From the NCBI GenBank assembly GCA_046596415.1, contig JBKJML010000193.1:1-19218 (forward strand): 19,218 nt of DNA, written 5' to 3'. The notes beneath the pieces were generated by a model. The model worked only from the letters and a program-made list of their open reading frames with translations. It was not told the DNA's origin and searched no databases. Of the stretch, positions 1 to 6,442 are shown piece after piece. The position numbers and the translations under genes were made by a program. The stretch is from JBKJML01 sp046596415. Its GTDB lineage: Bacteria; Actinomycetota; Thermoleophilia; Gaiellales; Gaiellaceae. Every line of letters starts with the position of its first letter. The stretch's first letter is position 1.

Positions 1-150
1 AGCATGGACCTCGGCTTTCTCGCGCTGGTGGACGGAGACAGACCTTCCTACACATGCAAAGAGCCGGGTCGCAATTCGCCGGCTCAGACCATCAGGAGGC
101 GGATACTACATCGATACGAAGCGGCTGTGGGGCACGATTTTGGGACGTTT
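1..150. other. Non-coding stretch at window edge
   Basis: I find no convincing gene here. Open frames that cross the stretch continue antisense to the asparaginase gene and have compositions typical of shadows of high-GC genes. The stretch is less GC-rich than its surroundings and contains one perfect 7-bp inverted repeat (separate entry). It is the 3' side of the asparaginase gene, and whatever lies further left is outside the window. Confidence 0.5.
61..85 (-). terminator. Weak stem-loop downstream of asparaginase
   Basis: GAGCCGG (61-67) pairs perfectly with CCGGCTC (79-85) around an 11-nt loop. Read on the minus strand, the stem is followed by CTTTGC, a very short T-rich run. It lies about 66 nt beyond the asparaginase stop. 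It could end that transcript, but the stem is short and the T tract is poor. Confidence 0.25.
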
Positions 151-1023
151 TCAGGACCGGACGACGATCTCGCCGACCAGCTCGCCGCGACTGTTGTCCA
201 GTGGGACGACGCCGAGATCGCCCGTCTCGTAACCGAGCCCGGCAAGGAAATGCGCGAGTGCAGGGCGAACGGCGCGCATGTCGCCATCTTCGACCTTGAG
301 GGCGATGCCGAGGCCGTCGCCGGTGGCGCCCAGAAGCCCCTCCGCCCCGCCCTTCGCCGTCCAGCCGGGCAGCTCGTGCATCAGCATCGAGTCGGCGGCC
401 ATCGGGCCGCGGATCACGTCCGGGTGAGCCCGCATCGCGGCCGCGACCCGGGCCCCGCCGTCGACCTGCTCCAGGCGTCCGAAGAGGAGCGCCGTGCGCT
501 CGAGCGGTAACGCGTAGGTAGGGACACCGCAGCCGTCGATCTCCAACGGGATGTCGTCGAGCTCGACGTCGGCCAGTGCCGCCAGCTCGTGCAGGATCTC
601 CCGCTGGAGCGGATGGGCGGCGAGGCGGTAGCCCGCGAGCTCCCACCCGCGCGCTCGACACACGGCGAGCATCCCGGCGTGCTTCCCCGAGCAGTTGTGC
701 TCGATCCGGGTCGGCTCAGGGCCGCACTCGAGGTCGTCCTCTGTGGCAGGCGCCTTCGCGAGCAGCGACCGGACGAGGGCGAGCTGGTCGCCGTGCGCAA
801 GGTGCGATGCGGAGGCGACCGCGAGCTCTGCGTCGTCGAGGTCGGGACGCGAGCGGACAAGCGGCAGCGCCTGGAACGGCTTTGCCGAGGAGCGCAGGAA
901 GGAAACGAGGCCGGCGTCTCCGGCCTCCGACACGACCTCCCCGTCACGCACCGCAACGGCATGGACGCGATGCACCGCCTCGACCACAGGGCCGCGGCGG
1001 ACGGTTACGCTGATCGGATCCAC
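151..1023 (-). CDS. L-asparaginase, Rhizobium etli type (asparaginase II family)
   Basis: Hydrolyses L-asparagine to aspartate and ammonia; predicted cytoplasmic, since no signal peptide is visible. It belongs to the R. etli/thermolabile asparaginase family (PF06089), unrelated to E. coli AnsA/AnsB. Family hallmarks are present in order: SSAKPFQ near residues 45-51 (catalytic Ser and Lys), NCSGKHAGML around 109-118 (zinc-site Cys and Lys), DGCGVPTYALPL near 163-174 (second zinc-site Cys), and AKGGAEG in the C-terminal half (another active-site Lys). All residues I know to matter are kept. At 290 aa it is shorter than the roughly 330-370 aa rhizobial enzymes, mostly through trimmed ends. The start is GTG at 1023. 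It diverges from the Fpg gene with only 13 nt between start codons, so the two promoters must overlap or lie inside the opposite gene. Confidence 0.9.
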   Translation of the reverse strand: MDPISVTVRRGPVVEAVHRVHAVAVRDGEVVSEAGDAGLVSFLRSSAKPFQALPLVRSRPDLDDAELAVASASHLAHGDQLALVRSLLAKAPATEDDLECGPEPTRIEHNCSGKHAGMLAVCRARGWELAGYRLAAHPLQREILHELAALADVELDDIPLEIDGCGVPTYALPLERTALLFGRLEQVDGGARVAAAMRAHPDVIRGPMAADSMLMHELPGWTAKGGAEGLLGATGDGLGIALKVEDGDMRAVRPALAHFLAGLGYETGDLGVVPLDNSRGELVGEIVVRS

Positions 1024-1036
1024 GGCCGGAGACTAG

Positions 1037-1864
1037 ATGCCTGAGCTGCCCGAAGTCGAAGCCTGGCGGCGCGCTCTCGATGCGCCGGTCGCGGCCGCGC
1101 CGGTGTTACACGCCGGCCCGGCTCACATCGCCACGCTGAAGACGTACGATCCGCCGCTCTCGGCCCTCGAGGGCCGTCAGCTCGCCGGCGCGGAGCGCCG
1201 TGGCAAGTGGTTCCGCTTCCCGACCGACGACGGCGAGCTCGTGCTCGTGATCCATCTGATGAGCGCCGGCCGGCTGAAATACCTGCAGCCCGGCGAGAAA
1301 GGCCCGAAGACGCCTGCCTTCCAGCTCGAGCTCGTGAACGGCGGTCGGCTCGTGCTGACCGAGGCAGGGAAGAAGAAGCGGGCCGGAGTCTGGCTCTACA
1401 CCGCTCAAGCGGCGGCGGCGGAGCTCGCGCACCTCGGGCCTGAGGCGCTCGGCCTCGGCGTCGAACGGCTCACCGAGATCCTCGCGACTCAGAACCGGCA
1501 ACTTCACTCGCTGCTGCGCGACCAGCGGGCGCTCACCGGCATCGGGCGCGCACATGCGAACGAGATCCTGCACCGTGCGAAGCTCTCGCCCTTCGCGCTC
1601 TCCACGAAGCTGACGCCGGCTGAGGTGGGCCGGCTCGCCACCGCGATCGAAGCAGATCTGACCCGCGCGCTCGAGCTCCGCCTGCAGGGGAAGGGAGACG
1701 CAGAGGTCTACCGTGTGCATCGAAAACTCGGCGAGCCGTGTCCCATCTGCGGCGCCCCGATCCTCCAGGTCGACTACGAGGAGCACACGGTGTTCTACTG
1801 CTCGCCCTGCCAGACGGCCGGCCGCGTCCTGAAGGACCGTCGCCTCTCGCGACTCCTGCGTTAG
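1037..1864 (+). CDS. mutM: Formamidopyrimidine-DNA glycosylase (Fpg/MutM)
   Basis: Base-excision repair glycosylase/AP lyase that removes oxidised purines such as 8-oxoguanine. The 275-aa product has the family's usual length. It begins MPELPEVE, supplying the catalytic N-terminal Pro2 and Glu3/Glu6; this also fixes the ATG at 1037. Lys57 in RRGKWFRF fits the conserved beta-hairpin lysine. The helix-two-turn-helix region carries LLRDQRALTGIGRAHANEIL, close to the Fpg GIGN-YANEIL consensus. The C-terminus is a complete zinc finger with Cys235, Cys238, Cys255 and Cys258, ending CSPCQ. Fpg rather than Nei is favoured by the MPELPEVE start and the CxxCQ ending. It faces the asparaginase gene head to head and converges on a kinase-like gene across a 36-nt gap that holds a REP-like palindrome. 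Confidence 0.93.
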   Translation: MPELPEVEAWRRALDAPVAAAPVLHAGPAHIATLKTYDPPLSALEGRQLAGAERRGKWFRFPTDDGELVLVIHLMSAGRLKYLQPGEKGPKTPAFQLELVNGGRLVLTEAGKKKRAGVWLYTAQAAAAELAHLGPEALGLGVERLTEILATQNRQLHSLLRDQRALTGIGRAHANEILHRAKLSPFALSTKLTPAEVGRLATAIEADLTRALELRLQGKGDAEVYRVHRKLGEPCPICGAPILQVDYEEHTVFYCSPCQTAGRVLKDRRLSRLLR

Positions 1865-1873
1865 AGACGCGTT

Positions 1874-1891
1874 CGAGGGACTGTCCCTCGG
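1874..1891. repeat. REP-like palindrome, copy 1
   Basis: The 18-base string CGAGGGACTGTCCCTCGG contains an 8-bp perfect inverted repeat (CGAGGGAC / GTCCCTCG) around a single T. It fills the 36-nt gap between two convergent genes, where it could also act as a bidirectional terminator. The identical 18 bases recur at 11664-11681, just upstream of a RAYT transposase. A second mini-palindrome (GGAC-AG-GTCC, 1890-1899) directly follows. The element is seen in the sequence; calling it REP is inference from the RAYT association. Confidence 0.65.
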
Positions 1892-1900
1892 ACAGGTCCT

Positions 1901-2485
1901 CTATTCGCCCTGAGGGAGCGTGACGACGAGATCGCCGCCGTCGAGCGCCACCGTGCCGCCGAGCGCCCGGACGAGCCGAACGCCGACGGCTGCGCCGAGA
2001 TCCTTCAGCTCCTCGCCGAGCACGACGCCGGCGGCACCGGGCGCAACCGGGCCGATGCGTACCTCCGGGCCGGCCACGCGCAACGCCACCGCCTCGACGC
2101 CCCCATGCCGAAGCGCTGCGACCGCGAGCTGCGCGAGAGAGCGCTCGACGGCGTCGACGTCGACGTCGACCTGCCCCCCCTCGCCGGCCGCAGTGATCGC
2201 CTCGCCCCCGGTCTCGGCGGCCGCGAGCGCGAGCGCGAGCGAGTCGACCGCGCGGACGACGGGGTCGTAGCGACCGTCCTCGATTCGTGCGGCGAGGCCG
2301 AGCAGATCGAGAATCCCCGCGAGCTGGGTCGACGCCTCGTCGATCATCCCAAGATAGCGGGGCGCGGGATCGGGCAACTCGACGGATCGCAGCAGCGTCT
2401 TCGCGAAACCCTGAACCGTTGCGAGCGGCGTGCGCAGGTCGTGGGCGGCGAGGGAGATCAGCCGGGCGAAGTCGGGCTCAGGCAA
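1901..2485 (-). CDS. Histidine-kinase-like protein with degenerate ATPase domain
   Basis: Small cytoplasmic protein of about 194 aa with the core of a sensor kinase but no sensor or membrane segment. Residues about 6-70 match a HisKA dimerisation domain, with the H-box LAAHDLRTPLATVQGF placing the phospho-acceptor at His15. The rest aligns with a HATPase_c domain, but the N-box reads LAVAALRHGG where NALRHGG is expected (Asn to Ala), no DxGxG G1 box is recognisable, and GLGLAIV is replaced by DLGAAVGVRLV. ATP binding is therefore doubtful; it may be a phosphotransfer or scaffold pseudokinase. The start is uncertain. TTG at 2485 begins just before the HisKA homology, and the frame remains open further upstream but only antisense to folE2, which I regard as non-coding. 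It diverges from folE2 with about 21 nt between starts. Confidence 0.72.
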   Translation of the reverse strand: MPEPDFARLISLAAHDLRTPLATVQGFAKTLLRSVELPDPAPRYLGMIDEASTQLAGILDLLGLAARIEDGRYDPVVRAVDSLALALAAAETGGEAITAAGEGGQVDVDVDAVERSLAQLAVAALRHGGVEAVALRVAGPEVRIGPVAPGAAGVVLGEELKDLGAAVGVRLVRALGGTVALDGGDLVVTLPQGE

Positions 2486-2506
2486 GGCGGTTGCTAGCGT
2501 AGCCGC

Positions 2507-3478
2507 ATGAGGGAACGGGCGAATCCCGTGGAGGACATCCAGGCATCCACGCCGGAGGTCGGCCTCGCCCTGTCGCGGGCGGGCGTCACAGGCGTCAGCA
2601 AGGCGATCCGCATCCGGCGAGGCGACTCCGAGACCGTGATGGCAGCAGAGATCGAGTGCACCGTCGATCTCGCACACGACCAGAAGGGCGTTCACATGTC
2701 CCGCTTCCCCGAGCTCTTCGAGGAGGCGATCGACGAGGTCGTGATGGGTGAGGGGCTGCTCGTTGAGGCGCTCGCCGAGCACATTGCCCGGCACATCGTC
2801 GACCGGCAGCGGGCGCTTCGGGCCGAGGTGAAGATCGCCGCTCGCTGGCCGATGCGCCGGACGACACCCGTCACCGGCCTCTCGACGCAGGAGATGGTGA
2901 GCCTGATCGGGATCGCCGCCGCGACCACCGACCGAGTGCGCCGCGTCGTCGGCGTCGAGGCGGCCGGCATCAACGCCTGCCCTTGCGCGCAGGGGATGGT
3001 GCGCGGCGCCGCCTCCGAGCGACTACTCGAGGCCGGCTTCGAGGGCGGCGCTGTCGAGCGGATCCTCGAGCTCGTCCCGCTCGCGACCCACAACCAGCGC
3101 GGCCTGGGCACGCTCTACGTCGGCACCGACCGCCAGCTCGACGCGCAGGATCTCGTGTCGATCGTGGAGCACTCGATGAGCTCGCCGATCTACGAGCTCC
3201 TGAAACGGCCCGACGAGCTCTTCGTCGTCGAGCACGCGCATCTCCAGCCGCGCTTCGTCGAAGACTCGGTTCGAATCGCACTCAAGTCCGCACTCGACGA
3301 GCTGCCACAACTCGACGACGGCGACTTCCTGCTCTCCCGGCAGGTCAACTTCGAGACGATCCACACTCACGACGTCGTCGCCGAGCGGCATGGGACGGTA
3401 GGCGAGCTTCGGACGGAGCTCGCGACGGGCGTTGCGGCAGCTGAGCACACCGAGCTCGCCCGCTGGTTACGCGCCTAA
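2507..3478 (+). CDS. folE2: GTP cyclohydrolase I, FolE2/MptA type
   Basis: Converts GTP to a pterin triphosphate, the first step of folate (or tetrahydromethanopterin) synthesis, in the cytoplasm. This is the metal-dependent COG1469 family, unrelated in sequence to FolE1. Recognisable family segments are the start DIQASTPEVGLALSRAGVTG, the HMSRFPE motif near residue 64, GINACPCAQ near residue 153 (metal/active-site Cys region) and ATHNQRG near 190. The 323-aa length fits. GINACPCAQ resembles the archaeal MptA branch more than the proteobacterial FolE2 form as I remember them, so the direct product could be the cyclic phosphate rather than the triphosphate; this is inference. The start is ATG 2507. 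It converges on plsY with an 8-nt gap. Other folate-linked genes in the window are the SDR at 7403, thyX and fhs. Confidence 0.9.
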   Translation: MRERANPVEDIQASTPEVGLALSRAGVTGVSKAIRIRRGDSETVMAAEIECTVDLAHDQKGVHMSRFPELFEEAIDEVVMGEGLLVEALAEHIARHIVDRQRALRAEVKIAARWPMRRTTPVTGLSTQEMVSLIGIAAATTDRVRRVVGVEAAGINACPCAQGMVRGAASERLLEAGFEGGAVERILELVPLATHNQRGLGTLYVGTDRQLDAQDLVSIVEHSMSSPIYELLKRPDELFVVEHAHLQPRFVEDSVRIALKSALDELPQLDDGDFLLSRQVNFETIHTHDVVAERHGTVGELRTELATGVAAAEHTELARWLRA

Positions 3479-3486
3479 CCGGCGAG

Positions 3487-4080
3487 CTAACGCCCGCCGA
3501 CGGAGAACCGGCTCTCGGTGCCGGCGCGCAGCCGGCCGATATTCGCCCGGTGCAGGCCGATCACAGCGACCGCAGCGACGGCGGCGAACACGATGATCGG
3601 CCACTCCTCGCCGAGCAGAAATGCCGCCACCGGCATCGAGAGGGCCGTCACGATCGAGGCGAGCGAGGCGTAGCGGCAGAACAGGAACACGACGACCCAG
3701 ACGAGGAGCCCGATCAGCCCGAGCACCGGGGCGGCGCCGAAGAACGTGCCGCCCGCCGTCGCGACCGTCTTGCCGCCGCGCTGAAAGCCGAGAAAGAGCG
3801 GCCGCCAGTGACCGAGCATCGCCGCCGACCCGGCAAGCACGCCGACGAGCGGCCCGCCGACGATCGAGCCGACGAGCGCCGGGACGAGCCCCTTCGCCAC
3901 GTCGAGCACGACGATCGGGATCCCATAGCGCCTCCCGTAGGCGCGCCAGACGTTCGTCGCGCCAATGTTGCCGCTGCCGACCGTCCGGACGTCGACGCGC
4001 TTGGTCAGGCGGACGACCCAGTAGCCGAACGGCATCGAGCCGAGCAGGTAGCCGGCGAGGACGACGGCGGCGTCAGCCAC
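3487..4080 (-). CDS. plsY: Glycerol-3-phosphate acyltransferase PlsY
   Basis: Integral membrane enzyme that transfers an acyl group from acyl-phosphate to glycerol-3-phosphate, the first step of phospholipid synthesis. The 197-aa protein is of family size and is built from about five hydrophobic segments. The three PlsY motifs are visible: SGNIGATNVWRAYG (about 36-49), GHWRPLFLGFQRGGKTVAT (about 90-108; here GGKTVAT replaces the usual GGKGVAT) and HRANIGRLRAGTE (about 177-189). The start codon is GTG at 4080. It lies 9 nt downstream of the SOD-like gene on the same strand and is probably co-transcribed with it. Confidence 0.93.
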   Translation of the reverse strand: MADAAVVLAGYLLGSMPFGYWVVRLTKRVDVRTVGSGNIGATNVWRAYGRRYGIPIVVLDVAKGLVPALVGSIVGGPLVGVLAGSAAMLGHWRPLFLGFQRGGKTVATAGGTFFGAAPVLGLIGLLVWVVVFLFCRYASLASIVTALSMPVAAFLLGEEWPIIVFAAVAAVAVIGLHRANIGRLRAGTESRFSVGGR

Positions 4081-4089
4081 GGCTTGAAG

Positions 4090-4701
4090 CTACTTGGTGG
4101 GGATCTGGTACTTCGCGACCCAGTCGTTCACGACGCCCCAGTCGAGGTTGTCGAAGAACGCGTCGATGTAGGCGCCGCGGTCGGTCTGGAAGTCGAGGAA
4201 GTAGGCGTGCTCGTAGACGTCGAGCGCGATCAGCGGCGTTGCATTCCAGATCGGGAACGTGTTCTGCGCGTCGCCGATGTAGTTGAAGAGCCTGCCTTCG
4301 TCCCAGTCGTAGGCGGTCCACGCCCAACCGCGGCCGGCGATGCCTGTTGCCTTGAGGTCGGCGCGCCACGCGTCGTGCGAGCCGAAGTCGCGCTCGATCA
4401 GTGCACCGATGACGCCGCTCGGCGCGCCGCCGTCGCCGCCGAGGTGCTCGAAGTAGATCTCGTGGTTCTTGATCCCGCCGACCGCGAACGACAGATCGAC
4501 CTTCAGCGAGCGCAACTCCGAGTACACCTGGTTCGCCGAGCCGAGGTCGACCGCACCGAGCTTGCCGAGGATCTCGTTCCGCTTGTTCACGTAGCCCTGG
4601 TAGAGCTTGTAATGCGCCTCGACTGAGGCACGCGAGATGCCGTCGAGCTCCAAGAGCACCGGCTTCAGCTCGCGGGGCTTGATCTCCTCGTAGTTCGACA
4701 T
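4090..4701 (-). CDS. Divergent Fe/Mn superoxide dismutase-like protein
   Basis: Member of the Fe/Mn SOD fold, 203 aa, with no signal peptide. All four metal-ligand positions can be matched: His30 (EAHYKLYQGYV), the His in NHEIYFEHLGG, and the Asp and His in DVYEHAYFLDF. The second-sphere/gateway segment differs from true SODs. The usual HxxKHHxxYV becomes HYKLYQGYV, one residue shorter and without the two conserved His. It may therefore have altered, weak or no dismutase activity. The start was chosen at ATG 4701 because GGAGGAG lies about 7 nt upstream; an in-frame TTG at 4716 overlaps that ribosome site. It is divergent to a canonical SOD gene 83 nt away and leads an operon with plsY. I think similar SOD-like proteins occur in other phyla, but I know of no assigned function. 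Confidence 0.8.
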   Translation of the reverse strand: MSNYEEIKPRELKPVLLELDGISRASVEAHYKLYQGYVNKRNEILGKLGAVDLGSANQVYSELRSLKVDLSFAVGGIKNHEIYFEHLGGDGGAPSGVIGALIERDFGSHDAWRADLKATGIAGRGWAWTAYDWDEGRLFNYIGDAQNTFPIWNATPLIALDVYEHAYFLDFQTDRGAYIDAFFDNLDWGVVNDWVAKYQIPTK

Positions 4702-4784
4702 CCGGAACTCCTCCAAGGTCGGCAGGGACGGCGCGGAGCATATCCTTCGGCGGGCGAACCCCGACCCGACAAAGGAGCGCTCTG
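4702..4784. promoter_or_regulatory. Shared divergent control region of two SOD-family genes
   Basis: These 83 nt separate the start codons of the SOD-like gene (-) and the canonical SOD (+). They contain the ribosome sites of both: GGAGGAG on the minus strand and AAAGGAG on the plus strand. TATCCT at 4741-4746 is a possible -10 box for the plus-strand gene, without a convincing -35. A shared control region is inferred from the geometry; no operator was recognised. Confidence 0.4.
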
Positions 4785-5390
4785 ATGGCCCTCACTCTTC
4801 CGGAACTGCCGTACGACTACGCAGCGCTCGAGCCGACGATCGACGAGCAGACGATGCGGATCCACCACGACAAGCACCATCAGGCCTACGTGGACAACGC
4901 CAACAAGGCGCTCGATGGGACCGAGTGGGCCGACAGCAGCGTCGAGTCGATCCTCGCCTCGATCGAGATCGTCCCCGAGGCATTCCGCAGCGCCGTTCGC
5001 AACAACGTCGGCGGCCACGCGAACCATTCCCTCTTCTGGGAGGTCATGTCGCCGGACGGCGGCGGTGAGCCGGGCGGAGCGCTCGGGGAGTCGATCACGT
5101 CCACCTTCGACGATTTCGAGAGCATGAAGGCTCAGCTGATCGACGCCGGCGTGAAACGCTTCGGCAGCGGCTGGTCGTGGCTCGTCTGGGACGGGACCGG
5201 GCTCGCTGTCATGTCGACGCCGAACCAGGACAGCCCGATCATGGAGGGGAAGACACCGCTCCTCGGGATCGACGTCTGGGAGCACGCCTACTACCTGAAC
5301 TACCAGAACCGGCGCCCGGACTACCTCAGCGCCTGGTGGAACGTCGTCGACTGGGACGGCGTCGCGGCACGCTTCGAGGCAGCGCGGTAG
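4785..5390 (+). CDS. sodA: Superoxide dismutase, Mn type
   Basis: Dismutes superoxide to oxygen and hydrogen peroxide in the cytoplasm; no signal peptide is seen. The 201-aa protein starts MALTLPELPYDYAALEP, the standard SOD N-terminus. It contains MRIHHDKHHQAYVDNAN (first ligand His plus the gateway His and Tyr), GGHANHSLFW (second ligand His) and GIDVWEHAYYLNY (ligand Asp and His). The Gly before HANH and the Gln in TPNQDSP are features I associate with Mn rather than Fe enzymes, though cambialism cannot be excluded. ATG 4785 follows an AAAGGAG ribosome site. The gene diverges from the SOD-like paralogue and ends in a strong hairpin (5398-5430). Confidence 0.95.
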   Translation: MALTLPELPYDYAALEPTIDEQTMRIHHDKHHQAYVDNANKALDGTEWADSSVESILASIEIVPEAFRSAVRNNVGGHANHSLFWEVMSPDGGGEPGGALGESITSTFDDFESMKAQLIDAGVKRFGSGWSWLVWDGTGLAVMSTPNQDSPIMEGKTPLLGIDVWEHAYYLNYQNRRPDYLSAWWNVVDWDGVAARFEAAR

Positions 5391-5397
5391 AGGCTTC

Positions 5398-5430
5398 GAG
5401 GGCCGGCGCCGGGCGGCGGCGCCGGCCCTC
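5398..5430. terminator. Perfect GC-rich hairpin between convergent genes
   Basis: GAGGGCCGGCGCCG (5398-5411) and CGGCGCCGGCCCTC (5417-5430) are exact reverse complements around a 5-nt loop, a 14-bp stem made almost entirely of G-C pairs. It starts 7 nt after the SOD stop codon and ends 12 nt before the stop of the convergent cupredoxin-like gene. There is no T tract on either side, as is common in high-GC actinobacteria. It probably serves both genes as a terminator or 3' stabiliser. Confidence 0.75.
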
Positions 5431-5442
5431 TACTCAGCCGCG

Positions 5443-6348
5443 CTAGCGGACGATCAGGAGCGTCCTGCTGAAGCCGGCCACGTAGCCGATACCGGCCTGG
5501 CCCTGGGGCAGCAGCACGCGGACGCGCGACAGGCCCTTGGGCAGTCGCACGGTCGAGCTCGTCGCGGTCGTGCTCGACTTCAGCACGACCCGCTTCAGCG
5601 AGATCCACTGGCCGAACGAGTTGCGGCGCTGGATGTAGACCGACCGGCCGGCATACGGCTGGGCGGAGGTCGCCTTCGCCGAGAACGTGACGTAGCGGCC
5701 GACCTTCCGGATCACGCCGATGCCGACCCGCGGTGCCACGTTGACGGTGACTGCGGGCGAGCTCGACGTGGTCACGACGGTCGCCTGCCAGATCGCGGTG
5801 TAAGCGGTCTGTGCGGACGGCGCGACGGTGAACGTGTAGTCACCACCGCTCGTCGTCGTCGTTTCGGCGATCGAGGAGGCCTGCTTCGTCCCGTTCGGGG
5901 TCACGACCTCGGCGCGAATGGTGACCTTCTCGCCGGCCTTCGCCGTCGGCACGCGGCCCGAGAGCACCACGGAACCGCCGTAGATGACACTCGCCTTCGT
6001 CGCCGCAAGAGTCGGAGCACCGGCCGGCGCGGGCTTCGTGACGGTCACCGTCAGTCGCTGGTTCTTGACGAGCGCGTCGGTGACCGTGAACTTGCCGGCG
6101 TCCTTGAACGCGTACGTGTAGGTCTCGCCGGGCTTGAGGATCGGCGAGGCGAAGCCCGCGTCCTGCGAGATCGGCTGACGGTTCCGGGAGTCGGAGTTCG
6201 TCCAGCTGATCGAGTCGCCGGCGTCGACCGTGACCGCGTTCGGCACGAACGCCGTGTTGGTGATGCTCACCGTCTTCGTCGCGCCGAGTGCGGCGGGTGA
6301 GACGACGAGCGCCGCTGCGAGCAGCGGTAGAAGCAGAAGCTTTCTCAT
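5443..6348 (-). CDS. Secreted cupredoxin-like protein without copper ligands, paralogue A
   Basis: Predicted exported protein of 301 aa. A signal peptide (MRKLLLLPLLAAALVVSPAA, cleavage near GA-TK) is followed by a plastocyanin-like domain at about 25-105, recognised from TVDAGDSISWTNSD, FASPILKPGETYTYAF and DAGKFTV. The positions expected to bind copper are lost: Arg57 stands where the first His should be, and DALVKNQ replaces the CxxHPxM loop. Residues about 110-205 look like an Ig-like beta domain, and the rest is a module with SVYIQRRNSFGQW and a GLS-QAG-GY-AGFSR ending. ATG 6348 was chosen because GAGGA lies 7 nt upstream and the signal peptide starts there; an upstream in-frame start at 6375 is less likely. 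It is the downstream member of a tandem pair with paralogue B. Confidence 0.75.
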   Translation of the reverse strand: MRKLLLLPLLAAALVVSPAALGATKTVSITNTAFVPNAVTVDAGDSISWTNSDSRNRQPISQDAGFASPILKPGETYTYAFKDAGKFTVTDALVKNQRLTVTVTKPAPAGAPTLAATKASVIYGGSVVLSGRVPTAKAGEKVTIRAEVVTPNGTKQASSIAETTTTSGGDYTFTVAPSAQTAYTAIWQATVVTTSSSPAVTVNVAPRVGIGVIRKVGRYVTFSAKATSAQPYAGRSVYIQRRNSFGQWISLKRVVLKSSTTATSSTVRLPKGLSRVRVLLPQGQAGIGYVAGFSRTLLIVR

Positions 6349-6381
6349 GTGTGGTTCCTCTCGTTGGTCGAGCAACGGTTC

Positions 6382-6416
6382 CCCGCTCCGAGGCCTGTTA
6401 ACAGCCCTGGAGCGGG
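6382..6416. promoter_or_regulatory. Long imperfect hairpin between the two cupredoxin-like paralogues
   Basis: CCCGCTCC (6382-6389) pairs with GGAGCGGG (6409-6416), AGG (6391-6393) with CCT (6406-6408), and the centre is the palindrome CTGTTAACAG (6395-6404). The result is an almost continuous stem. It lies in the 94-nt gap after the stop of the upstream gene. It may be a terminator, an attenuator that lowers expression of the downstream paralogue, or a protein-binding palindrome. There is no T tract on the minus-strand side. Confidence 0.5.
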
Positions 6417-6442
6417 ATTAACGATTTTCGAACAGTGGTTCT

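Noticed and set aside
1..510. Plus-strand open frame starting at 4 as a gene entering from the left
   Set aside because: Two thirds of it is antisense to the asparaginase gene and the translation resembles no family.
2486..2794. N-terminal extension of the kinase-like protein
   Set aside because: The extra 100 residues are antisense to folE2, resemble no sensor domain and would overlap its start; the HisKA homology begins at about 2485.
3550..4626. Plus-strand open frame (358 codons) across plsY and the SOD-like gene
   Set aside because: It covers two well-supported genes on the other strand and the translation is low-complexity and charged; a shadow frame.
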